A DNA stretch of 64,000 bases from Clostridium sp. BNL1100 (lineage in GTDB: Bacteria; Bacillota; Clostridia; Acetivibrionales; DSM-1351). The stretch covers positions 2,547,001 to 2,611,000 of the forward strand of contig NC_016791.1 in NCBI RefSeq assembly GCF_000244875.1. The letters run 5' to 3'. Made by a program: the position numbers and the translations under genes. The notes under the pieces were generated by a model. It saw only the letters and a program-made list of their open reading frames with translations. It ran no database searches and was not told the origin of the DNA. Numbering within the stretch: position 1 is the first letter of the stretch; each line of letters starts with the position of its first letter. Shown here one piece after another: positions 35,292-44,612 of this stretch.

Positions 35292-36158
35292 TTAAAACAA
35301 GTTTTGATTTTCCAATATGCCATAATAAATTTCTTTCATTTCTGCGGCATCTTCAGCCATCATGCCTCTTGATTCACAAATAATAACAGGCTCCATTTTC
35401 CTGTTAACCAGTACAGGTGCAAGATGCTCGAATTCAGGCCCAAACTGCTTGTCTGCAAAATTCCAGTGCTTTTTTTCTCCGCCTTTGGAAAACTCTATCC
35501 GGCTGAAGTGACAATGGATTCTTTTAGTTCTTTCCTTGCCGATTGAGTTTTCTATAAAATCTATGACCGTTTCAAAGTCTTCTTGAGAATTCAGTATTCC
35601 AAGGCCTCTGGCATGAATATGTCCGAAATCTATAGTAGGTATCAACCTTTCATCAATTTTGCACATTTCCATTATTTCTTCAAGTGTTCCCAACTGATTA
35701 TGCTTACCCAATACCTCCGGACATATACTGATATCGCCAAAACCCGCAGCATCAGACATTTGCAGAGTTTCTTTAAGAATCTGTATTGCCCACTCAAGGG
35801 ACTTTTCCCGTCCTAGTTTGCTGGTGGATCCTGTATGAGCAACTATTCTCTTGGCACCCATCCACTTTGCAACCTGTAAGGTTTCCATAATGTATCTCTT
35901 AGAATTTTCTCTTTTGTCCTCTTCTTCACTTGACATGTTTATATAATACGGAGCATGGATACTGACAAAAATATTGTTGTTTTGAGCCTGTTGACCTATT
36001 TCCCTTGCAGTTGCCTCTCCAACCTTTACTCCTTTTGTACAGGAGTACTCGTAAGCATTCAGGCCCTTTGAAGCAAGCCATGCAGGCATTTGCGCCGACG
36101 ATTTGTATCCCTGTTCATAAAAGCTGTCTGAATTTCCAGATGGTCCGAATCTTATCAT
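35292..36158 (-). CDS. Endonuclease IV-like TIM-barrel protein
   Basis: 288-residue AP endonuclease family 2 protein. Predicted zinc ligands include SIHAPYY (His), VAHTGS (His), CPEVLGK (Glu), TIDFGHIHA (Asp, His), RIHCHFS (His) and CESRG (Glu), which cover the endonuclease IV set. This points to repair of abasic sites, although some family members are sugar isomerases. It follows the M18 peptidase gene by 20 bases. Confidence 0.85.
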   Translation of the reverse strand: MIRFGPSGNSDSFYEQGYKSSAQMPAWLASKGLNAYEYSCTKGVKVGEATAREIGQQAQNNNIFVSIHAPYYINMSSEEEDKRENSKRYIMETLQVAKWMGAKRIVAHTGSTSKLGREKSLEWAIQILKETLQMSDAAGFGDISICPEVLGKHNQLGTLEEIMEMCKIDERLIPTIDFGHIHARGLGILNSQEDFETVIDFIENSIGKERTKRIHCHFSRIEFSKGGEKKHWNFADKQFGPEFEHLAPVLVNRKMEPVIICESRGMMAEDAAEMKEIYYGILENQNLF

Positions 36159-36178
36159 GTCCTTTTCTCCTAATAACG

Positions 36179-37609
36179 TTATTTGCTTTCAAGGAAAACT
36201 TTCATACCCTTGTAACTCATGTAAATATCTATTTTACTTGATATTTCAATTGGAGAGTGCATAGAAAGTATCGGCACTCCACAATCAAGTACATCAACAC
36301 CAAGGTTAGCAACATGTTGAGCAATAGTTCCTCCACCGCCCAAATCAACTTTACCCATTTCTGACAAATGCCATATAATGCCTTCTTTATTAAATAAGTT
36401 TCTGATTTCTGCTACAAATTCCGCATTGGCATCACTTGCATCATATTTGCCTCGTGAACCTGTATATTTTTGAAATACAATACCATTTCCCATATATGAT
36501 GAATTTGACTTTTCATTTACACTTTCATACGTAGGGTCAACAGCTGCATTAACATCAGCTGAAAGCATTTTAGAATTTTCCAGACATTGATTTGTTAATA
36601 TGTCTGAATAGTTATCTGCAGTTAAATATAATAGTTTTGATACAAAATTCTTAAGAAGACTGGACTGGGCTCCTGTATTTCCCATGCTTCCGATTTCTTC
36701 TTTGTCCGTAAGAATACATAATGCAGTTTTTTCAGGCTGTACAAGATCGAGCATTGCTTTTACACATGTAAATGCACAAACCCTGTCATCCTGACCGTAA
36801 GCTCCTATCATACTCCTGTCGAGTCCAATATCTCTTGCCTTGTATGCAGGTACTGCCTCCAGTTCTGCTGATATAAAATCTTCTTCTACCATTCCGTATT
36901 TTTCGTTTAAAAGTTTTAATATATTCAGCTTAATCTTATCTTTTACCTTATCATCCTTTAAAGGTATTGAGCCAAATAATATATTAAGACTTTCACCTTC
37001 AATAACCTCGGTGGCTTTTTTCTGCATCTGCTCCTGAGCCAAATGAGGAAGTAAATCTGTTATGGTAAATACAGGGTCTTTTTCGTCCTCACCGATACTG
37101 ATTTCCACCTTTGAACCATCTGCCTTAATAACCACACCATGTAATGCATAAGGAATGGTTACCCATTGATATTTTTTTATCCCTCCATAGTAATGCGTCT
37201 TCAGAAGTACCATACCGGAATCTTCATAAATCGGGTTTGGCTTTAAATCAAGGCGTGGAGAATCTATATGGGCACCTACCATATTTATGCCCTGAGTAAG
37301 AGGCTCTTGCCCGATTACAGCAAAAACGGCAGACTTCTCCTTATTTATGTAGTACACCTTGGCACCTTGTTTCAACTTTGTACCTTTTTTCATAAGTTCA
37401 GTCAGATTTTCATATCCTGCCTTAACTAACTTGCGTTCTACAACTGAACAGAATTCACGTTCTGTTTTTCCTTCATCAAGGTACGTCTTATATTCATCGC
37501 ACAATTCAAAAGCTTGTTGAACCTCTTTTTCACTATTCTCCCAAGCATTTTTTTGTTTGTAGGTAAGCTTTTCTTCTAATAATTCACCCTTGGTCTTTTC
37601 TTGATTCAT
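36179..37609 (-). CDS. M18-family aminopeptidase
   Basis: Dinuclear zinc aminopeptidase of 476 residues. Ligand motifs include GAHIDSPRLDLKP (His, Asp), DKEEIGSMGNTGAQS (Glu pair), SADVNAAVDP (Asp) and the C-terminal MHSPIEISSKIDIY (His). Full length, with a long proximal dimerisation domain. Probably cytoplasmic peptide turnover. It lies divergently from hisJ across a 135-base AT-rich promoter gap. Confidence 0.93.
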   Translation of the reverse strand: MNQEKTKGELLEEKLTYKQKNAWENSEKEVQQAFELCDEYKTYLDEGKTEREFCSVVERKLVKAGYENLTELMKKGTKLKQGAKVYYINKEKSAVFAVIGQEPLTQGINMVGAHIDSPRLDLKPNPIYEDSGMVLLKTHYYGGIKKYQWVTIPYALHGVVIKADGSKVEISIGEDEKDPVFTITDLLPHLAQEQMQKKATEVIEGESLNILFGSIPLKDDKVKDKIKLNILKLLNEKYGMVEEDFISAELEAVPAYKARDIGLDRSMIGAYGQDDRVCAFTCVKAMLDLVQPEKTALCILTDKEEIGSMGNTGAQSSLLKNFVSKLLYLTADNYSDILTNQCLENSKMLSADVNAAVDPTYESVNEKSNSSYMGNGIVFQKYTGSRGKYDASDANAEFVAEIRNLFNKEGIIWHLSEMGKVDLGGGGTIAQHVANLGVDVLDCGVPILSMHSPIEISSKIDIYMSYKGMKVFLESK

Positions 37610-37744
37610 TTTCTAACCTCTCTCTTTTTTGACTTTTAGTTTAAAAATGTAGATAATATTAATTAGTATTACATTATTAACGTATCATATTTTATAGGAT
37701 GGTTAATTTTAGTTTTATTATACTTTTCAAAGGAGAAAGTTACA

Positions 37745-38554
37745 ATGCATGACAACCATATTCATTCAAAATTTTCTACAGATTCACGCATGGACGCTGA
37801 AGAAGCCTGTAAAAGAGCAGTCGAAATAGGGCTTCAAGGGTTGGTTTTCACTGACCATGTCGATTATGACTATCCGGATTTTGATGAGAGTTTTTTAATA
37901 GATTATAATGAGTATTTTTCCTATTTTAGTAAGCTTAAAGATAAGTGGGAATCAAAGCTTGAAGTACTTATAGGTGTTGAAATGGGTTTTCAGCCCCAAG
38001 TCGTTGACAAAATTAATAATATTTTGAATCGTTATGACTTCGATTTTGTTATTAACTCGGTTCATATAATTGAGCACAAGGATCCTTATACCGGGGCTTT
38101 CTTTTCAGGTAGAACACAGCATCAAGCTTATGAAAGATATCTTGAGGAAATCCTTTGTTCAGTAAATGCATATGATAATTATGATGTTATAGGTCATATA
38201 GGTTATGCTGCCCGATACGGCAACTTTGAAGACAAGCCTCTCAGATACAAGGATTACAGCGATATTATCGACGAGATTTTAAAAGCAGTTATAGAAAAGG
38301 GAAAAGGTATTGAGCTGAATACTTCCGGGTTAAGAAGCGATCTTGGATGTACAATACCTGGTTATGATGTTTTTAAACGCTATTTTGAGTTGGGTGGAGA
38401 AATTATTACCATAGGGTCAGATTCCCACTTTACCGAACATCTTGGACATAGTTTCAGCGAGGCCTTGGAACACCTAAAAAGTATTGGATTTAAACATGTG
38501 GTTCATTTTGAAAAAAGGAAACCTGTTTTTGAAATGATAAAAAGGGGTGCCTAG
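37745..38554 (+). CDS. hisJ: Histidinol-phosphatase, PHP type
   Basis: Dephosphorylates histidinol phosphate, the penultimate step of histidine synthesis. The PHP metal site is set by HDNHIHSKFSTDSRM, FTDHVDY, GVEMGF, NSVHI and GSDSHFTEHLG. 269 residues from an ATG with AAAGGAG 9 bases upstream. It is isolated from other his genes. Its last codons (KRGA, stop) are embedded in a terminator stem. Confidence 0.9.
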   Translation: MHDNHIHSKFSTDSRMDAEEACKRAVEIGLQGLVFTDHVDYDYPDFDESFLIDYNEYFSYFSKLKDKWESKLEVLIGVEMGFQPQVVDKINNILNRYDFDFVINSVHIIEHKDPYTGAFFSGRTQHQAYERYLEEILCSVNAYDNYDVIGHIGYAARYGNFEDKPLRYKDYSDIIDEILKAVIEKGKGIELNTSGLRSDLGCTIPGYDVFKRYFELGGEIITIGSDSHFTEHLGHSFSEALEHLKSIGFKHVVHFEKRKPVFEMIKRGA

Positions 38555-38568
38555 AAAAGCACCCCTTT
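38541..38568. terminator. Bidirectional terminator overlapping the hisJ stop codon
   Basis: Stem AAAGGGGTGC (38541-38550) with GCACCCCTTT (38559-38568); the hisJ TAG at 38552-38554 is in the loop. T runs on both sides serve hisJ (+) and the small minus-strand gene ending at 38577. Confidence 0.85.
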
Positions 38569-38576
38569 GTTTGAAT

Positions 38577-38765
38577 TTATTTGTGTATCAGGTCTATGGA
38601 ACCCAGTACAACGTGTGCTACTCCAAACCCAATAACGCCTGCTCCAATTGCAACTGCTGTATCACGCTTCTTCATGCCATGTCTTTTCATGTCATAACCT
38701 CGCATTGCCAGTCCTGTTGCGGTAACAGCCGTTCCTAATACCGTTGGAATTAATCCTTCACGCAA
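38577..38765 (-). CDS. Small membrane-type protein, unknown function
   Basis: 62 residues with two short Gly/Ala-rich hydrophobic stretches (TVLGTAVTATGLAMRG and TAVAIGAGVIGFGVAHVVLG) around a basic loop (DMKRHGMKKR). It has its own GGAGG site. The pattern resembles small conserved clostridial proteins, but no function is known to me. Convergent with hisJ. Confidence 0.7.
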   Translation of the reverse strand: MREGLIPTVLGTAVTATGLAMRGYDMKRHGMKKRDTAVAIGAGVIGFGVAHVVLGSIDLIHK

Positions 38766-38849
38766 AGTAAATCCCTCCTCCTGCTTTTAAAACAAATACT
38801 TATTTATGGTTTGCACTTAAATAAAAAATATGTTGGAAAATAAACAGTA

Positions 38850-40409
38850 TCAAAGAAATCCTTGGTTCTTTGACCATTTTTCTTTGCTTTGGTACAATTT
38901 TTCTATTTCAGCAGGAATTTTGCCTTCAACGGTTTTTAAAATCTGTTTAAAAAACACAAGGTCATTGTATGTAACTAACGGGTAATCATCTGTATTAAAT
39001 ACACCCTGTGGTGTAACCCTATACCATAAATCACCGTTAGGACGTATCCACTTGCTGCTGGTCAACTTTATGGAATTGAGCATTTCTAAAGCAATTTTAT
39101 GACACTCTTTATCACCTGTCAGATTATAGTAAAGAAACATTACCTCTGTTTCTGCAATAAAATGATTTAGTGAGGTAGGATTAATCTTGTTTTTACCGCT
39201 GATATCCATATAATCTGGTACAAATATTGCTTTCCCAACCTTATACTGTTTTGTTTTGTAATAATTTTTATAAAAATTTATATACTTATTCAACTTTTCA
39301 AGTACGTATTTATCCGGATAGTCCTTATATATGTATAACAGCGATGTCATGGTATCTGAATTGAACCTTGTATCATAGAAATTGTAACTAATGTTGTAAT
39401 CCGACTTCAACCATTCAGACATTGGCTGTGTTGGTATGTAGCCTTTGTTACCTATTGAATCGGCAAATACATACATTGAATAGACCCCTACAGTTTTAAA
39501 AAGACTTCCTTTATCCAAAACCCATTTGCAAGCCCTTACCTGAAGGCCTGCAGGATTCTTAAAATAGGTTCTTACGCTGGATGACCTGGGAACATAATTA
39601 TACATGTTTTCCCTGTATACTCCATCACTAAAAAATATTGTACCTGTTTCGAAGTCCATTTTCAGCATTGTATTAAAAGCGGTTTTATGACTCCAATCAA
39701 CCATAGGATTAACGGATAAAAGCCAGTTTCCCCTGATTTCTCTTTTTGCAATTGAGTTTAATGTTATCTGTGAGTTGAATCCATCTTTTGATTTTGTCAG
39801 AACGTTGTCTGCCTTATACTTGTATATTTCGCATACTGTGGAGCCTAACCCTCTGGCTGAAATAATTTCGCCGAACTTAACATAACGTTTTGCACTTTCC
39901 AGATATGTAACTTTATTTGAGAGGGTTACTTTGCTCGATGTTTTTTCTCTTTTTAATACATATTTGCCCTTTTGATTTGGAAAAGTCAGTATATCCACAT
40001 TTGTCTGTTGAGTAAATGCTTTGATTTCATATTTGAGTTTAATGTTATCTTCGTCCGAATAGTAGTTAACAAAAAACATCCAGTTATTGTTATCACTGAG
40101 ACTTTTCATAGTAAGGTTAACATATCCCGTTTTTTTGCCGTTTTTATACTGTACCAATTTATAAATCTTAGATGTCATATATTTGTATTTATTGATATAT
40201 GGATTTTGAACTATATATTTCACATCTGAACGGGTATTGTACAGAGATACCTTGAATTCAGGATTTTTATCATTGTCGGCATCAATATCGACAGATTGAA
40301 TAATCGTATCTTTATTAATGTGGTCGGCACTATAAATATTGTCTACATGAAAAAATACTGCAATAAAAACTACTGCTAGAAAAATAAATTGCAACTTATT
40401 TTTTTTCAT
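38850..40409 (-). CDS. Secreted protein of unknown function, possible alpha-toroid domain
   Basis: 519 residues beginning with a signal peptide (MKKNKLQFIFLAVVFIAVF to YSADH). The ATG at 40409 has GGAGG 5 bases before it; the ATG at 40421 overlaps that site. The N-terminal half is beta-rich. The C-terminal half has helical repeats and ends with PNGDLWYRVTPQGVFNTDDYP and VTYNDLVFF, reminiscent of alpha/alpha-toroid glycan-active enzymes such as C5-epimerase-like proteins. I do not recognise it; a carbohydrate role is only a suggestion. Confidence 0.75.
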   Translation of the reverse strand: MKKNKLQFIFLAVVFIAVFFHVDNIYSADHINKDTIIQSVDIDADNDKNPEFKVSLYNTRSDVKYIVQNPYINKYKYMTSKIYKLVQYKNGKKTGYVNLTMKSLSDNNNWMFFVNYYSDEDNIKLKYEIKAFTQQTNVDILTFPNQKGKYVLKREKTSSKVTLSNKVTYLESAKRYVKFGEIISARGLGSTVCEIYKYKADNVLTKSKDGFNSQITLNSIAKREIRGNWLLSVNPMVDWSHKTAFNTMLKMDFETGTIFFSDGVYRENMYNYVPRSSSVRTYFKNPAGLQVRACKWVLDKGSLFKTVGVYSMYVFADSIGNKGYIPTQPMSEWLKSDYNISYNFYDTRFNSDTMTSLLYIYKDYPDKYVLEKLNKYINFYKNYYKTKQYKVGKAIFVPDYMDISGKNKINPTSLNHFIAETEVMFLYYNLTGDKECHKIALEMLNSIKLTSSKWIRPNGDLWYRVTPQGVFNTDDYPLVTYNDLVFFKQILKTVEGKIPAEIEKLYQSKEKWSKNQGFL

Positions 40410-40489
40410 AATTACCTCCATTTACTATTTCTATGATATATTACCAGTACATTTATGTAAATTCAATCATTTTTTTGAATATAATGCAG

Positions 40490-40535
40490 AAAATCTCCTA
40501 TCATAGCTTGAAAATAAACTTTGATAGAAGATTTT
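40490..40535 (-). terminator. Likely terminator after mnmA
   Basis: Minus-strand stem AAAATCTTCTATCA/TGATAGGAGATTTT with one mismatch, 20 bases past the stop. The T tail is short. Confidence 0.55.
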
Positions 40536-40555
40536 AAATAGAATTATGTTAATTA

Positions 40556-41635
40556 TTAATCTATAGTACCGCCGCCTACAACTACATCGCCGTCATAGAA
40601 AACTACCGATTGCCCCGGAGTAATGGCTCTTTGAGGTATATCAAATACAACCCTTATCCGGTTTTCATCAATTACATTTATTGTTGCAGGTGCTTCCTTT
40701 GCAGAATACCTGATTTTTGCGTTTACCCTCATTCTGTCTATCGGCTTCTCGATTGAAATAAAATTCAAATCAGATGCCGTCAGTGTTTCGGAAAACACCT
40801 CACTGTCTTCTCCAAGAACAACTGTATTATTTTCAGGATTAACGGCTACCACGAACATTGGTTTTCCAAAGGCTATGCCAAGTCCTTTTCTTTGTCCTAC
40901 GGTGTAATGAACAATTCCTTTGTGATTACCCAGCACATTCCCCTTTGTATCTACAAATTTTCCGGGAACTATTTTTTTGTCACAGTTCTCACTCAAAAAT
41001 TTGCCATAATCGTTATCATGTATAAAACAAATTTCCTGACTGTCAGGTTTCGTTGCTACCGAAAGTCCTATTTCCTTTGCAATTTCTCTGATTTCATCCT
41101 TTGTATAATCACCCACCGGCATTAGCGTATGGCTTAATTGCTGCTGTGTCAAATTATACAGTGCATATGTCTGATCTTTTCTGTCGGTAACTGACTTCTT
41201 CAGAATAAATCTTCCCGTTGCAGCGTCCTGCATTACTTTTGCATAATGTCCTGTGGCAATATAGTCTATTCCCATGGAAAGAGCCTTGTCCAGCATAGCC
41301 TGCCACTTAACATGTCTGTTACAGGCAATACATGGGTTTGGTGTTCTTCCCTTGAAGTATTCTTCTTTGAAGTATTCTATAACTGTTTTATTAAAAATGT
41401 CCTTAAAATTTAAAACATAATAAGGTATACCTAATTTATTTGCCACCCTTCTGGCGTCATCAACAGCTGAAAGTGAACAGCAGCCGCCTTCCGACTTCTG
41501 CCTTTCTTCATCCATGTCCTGCCATATCTGCAAAGTGACTCCTATTACCTCATAACCCTGTCTTAATAAAATGGCGGCAGCTACAGAACTGTCAACGCCG
41601 CCGCTCATACCAAGCATTACTTTCTTTGAACCCAT
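40556..41635 (-). CDS. mnmA: tRNA-specific 2-thiouridylase MnmA
   Basis: Puts sulfur on U34 of Lys, Glu and Gln tRNAs. PP-loop GMSGGVDSS is at 9-17; catalytic Cys102 (PNPCIACN) and persulfide-accepting Cys203 (SQEICFI) are both present. 359 residues. It lies 21 bases after iscU and in the iscS-iscU-mnmA order, so the desulfurase next door is its probable sulfur source. Confidence 0.96.
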   Translation of the reverse strand: MGSKKVMLGMSGGVDSSVAAAILLRQGYEVIGVTLQIWQDMDEERQKSEGGCCSLSAVDDARRVANKLGIPYYVLNFKDIFNKTVIEYFKEEYFKGRTPNPCIACNRHVKWQAMLDKALSMGIDYIATGHYAKVMQDAATGRFILKKSVTDRKDQTYALYNLTQQQLSHTLMPVGDYTKDEIREIAKEIGLSVATKPDSQEICFIHDNDYGKFLSENCDKKIVPGKFVDTKGNVLGNHKGIVHYTVGQRKGLGIAFGKPMFVVAVNPENNTVVLGEDSEVFSETLTASDLNFISIEKPIDRMRVNAKIRYSAKEAPATINVIDENRIRVVFDIPQRAITPGQSVVFYDGDVVVGGGTID

Positions 41636-41656
41636 TATATATCTCCTGCAAGAATT

Positions 41657-42118
41657 CTATTCTTCGTCTTCAAAGTCTTCCTCACGTCCATGGCTGTGGT
41701 GACAACATGAACATTCACCTGTACAATCTTCGCCTTCATTAGGGTCAATCAAACCGTTTCTTTTTCTGTAATCTGTCAATGCAGCGGCTATTGCTTCCTC
41801 TGCAAGGTTTGAACAGTGCATCTTTGCCGGAGGTAGTCCGTCCAGTGCTTCCGCAACAGCCTTATTGGTGATTTTCATTGCTTCTTCAACAGTCTTACCC
41901 TTAACCAACTCGGTTGCCATACTGCTAGTGGCAACAGCTGCTCCGCATCCGAAGGTCTTGAACTTTGCATCAACAATTATATTATCTTCTATTTTAAGAT
42001 ACATTTTCATTATATCCCCGCATTTCGGGTTTCCTACCTGGCCTACACCATTTGCATCTTCTATTTCTCCCACATTTCTCGGATTTGAAAAATGATCCAT
42101 AACCTTTTCACTATACAT
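41657..42118 (-). CDS. iscU: IscU/NifU-type iron-sulfur scaffold with Cys/His tail
   Basis: Scaffold for Fe-S cluster assembly. The three cluster cysteines are Cys33 (NPKCGD), Cys58 (FGCGAAVATSS) and Cys102 (KMHCSNLA). The C-terminal 25 residues form an extra tail with Cys132, 136, 138, 139 and His140, 141, 143, then acidic residues; ordinary IscU lacks it. 31 bases after the desulfurase gene. Confidence 0.93.
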   Translation of the reverse strand: MYSEKVMDHFSNPRNVGEIEDANGVGQVGNPKCGDIMKMYLKIEDNIIVDAKFKTFGCGAAVATSSMATELVKGKTVEEAMKITNKAVAEALDGLPPAKMHCSNLAEEAIAAALTDYRKRNGLIDPNEGEDCTGECSCCHHSHGREEDFEDEE

Positions 42119-42149
42119 TTTTATATACCTCTTTTCCCTATATAATAAT

Positions 42150-43331
42150 TTACTTTTTATCCTTTACAGCTTCCCAAAGAGGTGACATATCTCTTAGTTT
42201 GCTAACCGTTTGGGGTATAACCTCAAGTATATAATCAACATCTTCCTGGGTATTTTCATCTCCAAAAGTAAGCCTTAGTGAACCATGTGCAATTTCATGG
42301 GGTAAACCTATAGCTAATAGGACATGAGAAGGATCAAGTGAACCTGATGAGCAGGCTGATCCGCTGGAGCCGTATATTCCTTTCATATCAAGCATAAGAA
42401 GAAGCGATTCTCCCTCTATAAACTCAAACGAAATATTTACGTTACCGGGAAGTCTGTTATGTCTGTGTCCGTTTAACCTAATATAAGGAACTTTCGCAAA
42501 CAGACCCTCTATAGTTTTTTCTCTGAGCTCAATGAGTTTCTTGTTGTATTCATCAAGGTTTTCCGTTGCAAGTTCAATTGCTCTTCCTAAGCCAATTATG
42601 CCCGGAACATTTTCTGTACTGGCTCTTTTTCCACGCTCCTGCTGTCCCCCGTGGATAAAGGATGAAATCTTAACGCCCTTCTTTATATATAACGCTCCTA
42701 TGCCCTTTGGTCCATAGAATTTGTGACCTGATAAAGAAAGGAGGTCTACATTCAAATCCTTAACATCTATATTTACATTTCCAACTGCCTGCACAGCATC
42801 CGTATGGAATAAAACTCCCTTTTCCTTTGCGATGGCACCGATTTCCTTTATAGGCTGAATAGTACCTATCTCATTATTTGCAAACATTATGCTGATAAGT
42901 ATTGTATTATCTTTAATTGCATTTCTTACCTGTTCAGGTGATACAAGTCCGTCACTGTCTACCGGAATATATGTTATCTCAAAACCCTCACCCTCAAGAT
43001 ACTTGCATGAACTCATGATTGCGGGATGCTCAATAGCTGATGTGATAATATGGTTTCCCTTTTTCTTGTACGCAGCAGCTATTCCTTTAAGTGCCCAGTT
43101 ATCTGCTTCACTTCCTGAGCCGGTGAAGTATATCTCTTTGGGTTCTGCACCTATTGCCTTTGCAACCTTTTCTCTGGACTCTTCTACAGCTTTTTTGCTG
43201 TCACGGCCCAAACTATATATAGACGAAGCATTTCCGAAATGCTCACTGAAATACGGTTTCATAGCTTCAAATACTTCAGGTTTAACATATGTTGTTGCAG
43301 CATGATCTAAGTATACTGTTCTATCCTCCAT
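42150..43331 (-). CDS. iscS: Cysteine desulfurase (NifS/IscS class I)
   Basis: PLP enzyme that releases sulfur from cysteine as a persulfide. The PLP Lys204 is in [11 protein letters not shown] and the persulfide Cys327 in [13 protein letters not shown], a class I loop. The ATG at 43331 is taken, with AGGGAG upstream; a GTG at 43340 is also in frame. Supplies sulfur to IscU and MnmA encoded downstream. Confidence 0.95.
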   Translation of the reverse strand: MEDRTVYLDHAATTYVKPEVFEAMKPYFSEHFGNASSIYSLGRDSKKAVEESREKVAKAIGAEPKEIYFTGSGSEADNWALKGIAAAYKKKGNHIITSAIEHPAIMSSCKYLEGEGFEITYIPVDSDGLVSPEQVRNAIKDNTILISIMFANNEIGTIQPIKEIGAIAKEKGVLFHTDAVQAVGNVNIDVKDLNVDLLSLSGHKFYGPKGIGALYIKKGVKISSFIHGGQQERGKRASTENVPGIIGLGRAIELATENLDEYNKKLIELREKTIEGLFAKVPYIRLNGHRHNRLPGNVNISFEFIEGESLLLMLDMKGIYGSSGSACSSGSLDPSHVLLAIGLPHEIAHGSLRLTFGDENTQEDVDYILEVIPQTVSKLRDMSPLWEAVKDKK

Positions 43332-43407
43332 CACTAACACTCCCTTTTATATATGTGAAAATTGTATTTATTTTAATTATACCCCTGCAAGAAGCAACAA
43401 AAACAGC

Positions 43408-43854
43408 TTATATGTAGTAAATATAATCATTATTGGTTTTATTTCCCAACTCTGAAACAAGATCAGCCAGAGTTATTGAGTCAACTACTTCGTTAATTTT
43501 ATCTCGTATCTTGGCCCAGACATCTGCCGTAACACACTCATCAGCCCTGTCACAACTGGCTGGCACATCAGGGTCAATACACTCTACCGGGCATAATGTT
43601 CCTTCAAGGGACCTTAAAATATCTCCAACGGTTATTTTATCAGCCGGTCTTGCCAGAAGATAGCCGCCTTGAGCCCCTCTTATGCTTTTAACGAGACCTG
43701 ACTTTTTCAGGGATGAAAATAACTGTTCCAGATAGTTTTCTGAAAGTCTTTGTCTTTCGGCAACACTTTTTAGGGAAACCTGTCCTTCACTTTCATGGGC
43801 AGCAAGATCAACAATAGCCCTGAGTCCATACCTTCCTTTTGTTGATACTTTCAC
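43408..43854 (-). CDS. iscR: Rrf2-family regulator with Fe-S-type cysteines (IscR-like)
   Basis: Winged-helix regulator of the iscS-iscU-mnmA operon. KVSTKGRYGLRAIVDLA and LEQLFSSLKKSGLVKSIRGAQGGY are the DNA-binding part. The CPVECIDPDVPASCDRADEC segment offers five cysteines for a cluster. I chose the GTG at 43854 with GGAGG 5 bases upstream; an ATG at 43893 would add 13 residues. It is the first gene of the operon, 68 bases before iscS. Confidence 0.9.
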   Translation of the reverse strand: MKVSTKGRYGLRAIVDLAAHESEGQVSLKSVAERQRLSENYLEQLFSSLKKSGLVKSIRGAQGGYLLARPADKITVGDILRSLEGTLCPVECIDPDVPASCDRADECVTADVWAKIRDKINEVVDSITLADLVSELGNKTNNDYIYYI

Positions 43855-43941
43855 TTTAACCTCCACGCCCCTTATAAAAATTAATTTAGGCAATCAGCCT
43901 TTTAAAATAGTGTCTTAAAAAAGCTAATCACCTCAATTCCA

Positions 43942-43991
43942 ATTAAATTACTATGATTTAATCAGATGTTAACACATTAACAAAGTTAATG
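43942..43991. promoter_or_regulatory. Two palindromes upstream of the Rrf2 gene
   Basis: ATTAAAT-N7-ATTTAAT at 43942-43962 and CATTAAC-AAA-GTTAATG at 43975-43991, 88-138 bases before the GTG. They are candidate autoregulatory sites; the second overlaps a weak TTGCAT/TAACAT promoter-like pair. Confidence 0.4.
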
Positions 43992-44027
43992 CAAGCATCT
44001 GTTAATTTTTTTATTGTTTTATTTTGG

Positions 44028-44306
44028 CTAAAAAAACGAACTATAACACCTAGTCTTTAACATATAATCAATTTCGTCAATACTCTTGCCGTTTGAACAT
44101 ACTATAAAAACTCCGTAACCTGTACTGCCTGTACCATCATTAGAACTTACGTTATCTTCGGTAATTGCAGAGAAATCAAAGTTTTTTCCCTGATAAACAA
44201 CTGCATCCACAGGCTTTTTATAGGAGTACAGGTCAACAACCGTATAACCTCTTTTTTTTAACCCTTCTGCAATATCCAATAGATTTGAAGAAACCGCAAC
44301 AATCAT
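44028..44306 (-). CDS. UPF0180 (YkuS-like) protein
   Basis: 92-residue protein. The start MIVAVSSNLLDIAEGLKKRGYTVVDL and the later DAVVYQGKNFD match YkuS, whose function is unknown. The middle has a Ser/Asn-rich loop, then a YGVFIVCSNGKSIDEID strand-helix. Possibly Rossmann-like. Confidence 0.8.
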   Translation of the reverse strand: MIVAVSSNLLDIAEGLKKRGYTVVDLYSYKKPVDAVVYQGKNFDFSAITEDNVSSNDGTGSTGYGVFIVCSNGKSIDEIDYMLKTRCYSSFF

Positions 44307-44377
44307 AAATCCACCTCAAATATCCAATAGTCTGTACCAGGATATTATTTGCTGTGGATTTATTATTATTCTTAGTT

Positions 44378-44611
44378 CTATTTATTTTTTTCAACATCCG
44401 ACTCTGTTTCCTGATGTCCGGTAGTATCTGTGAAATTTTTGTTTTCTCTTGCCAGCCTTGGCCTTGAAAACAGAAAAAATATAGCTATTATTAAATACAA
44501 TGCCACACTTGGCACAATTAAAACATGGAATATCGTTATATTTAACAGCAGAAGTACGAAACCTGCAAGTAATACCCATGCCAAAACTCTCTTAAAAGTA
44601 CTAGTTTCCAT
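44378..44611 (-). CDS. Small two-helix membrane protein
   Basis: 77 residues with two transmembrane helices (about 8-28 and 32-49) and a charged C-terminal tail. It starts 2 bases after rarA ends, with GGAGG inside the end of rarA, so it is translationally linked. Function unknown. Confidence 0.7.
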   Translation of the reverse strand: METSTFKRVLAWVLLAGFVLLLLNITIFHVLIVPSVALYLIIAIFFLFSRPRLARENKNFTDTTGHQETESDVEKNK

Positions 44612-44612
44612 T

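Noticed and set aside
44391-44579. 62-codon minus-strand ORF overlapping the small two-helix gene
   Set aside because: Out-of-frame shadow; the 77-residue frame has a ribosome site and membrane helices.
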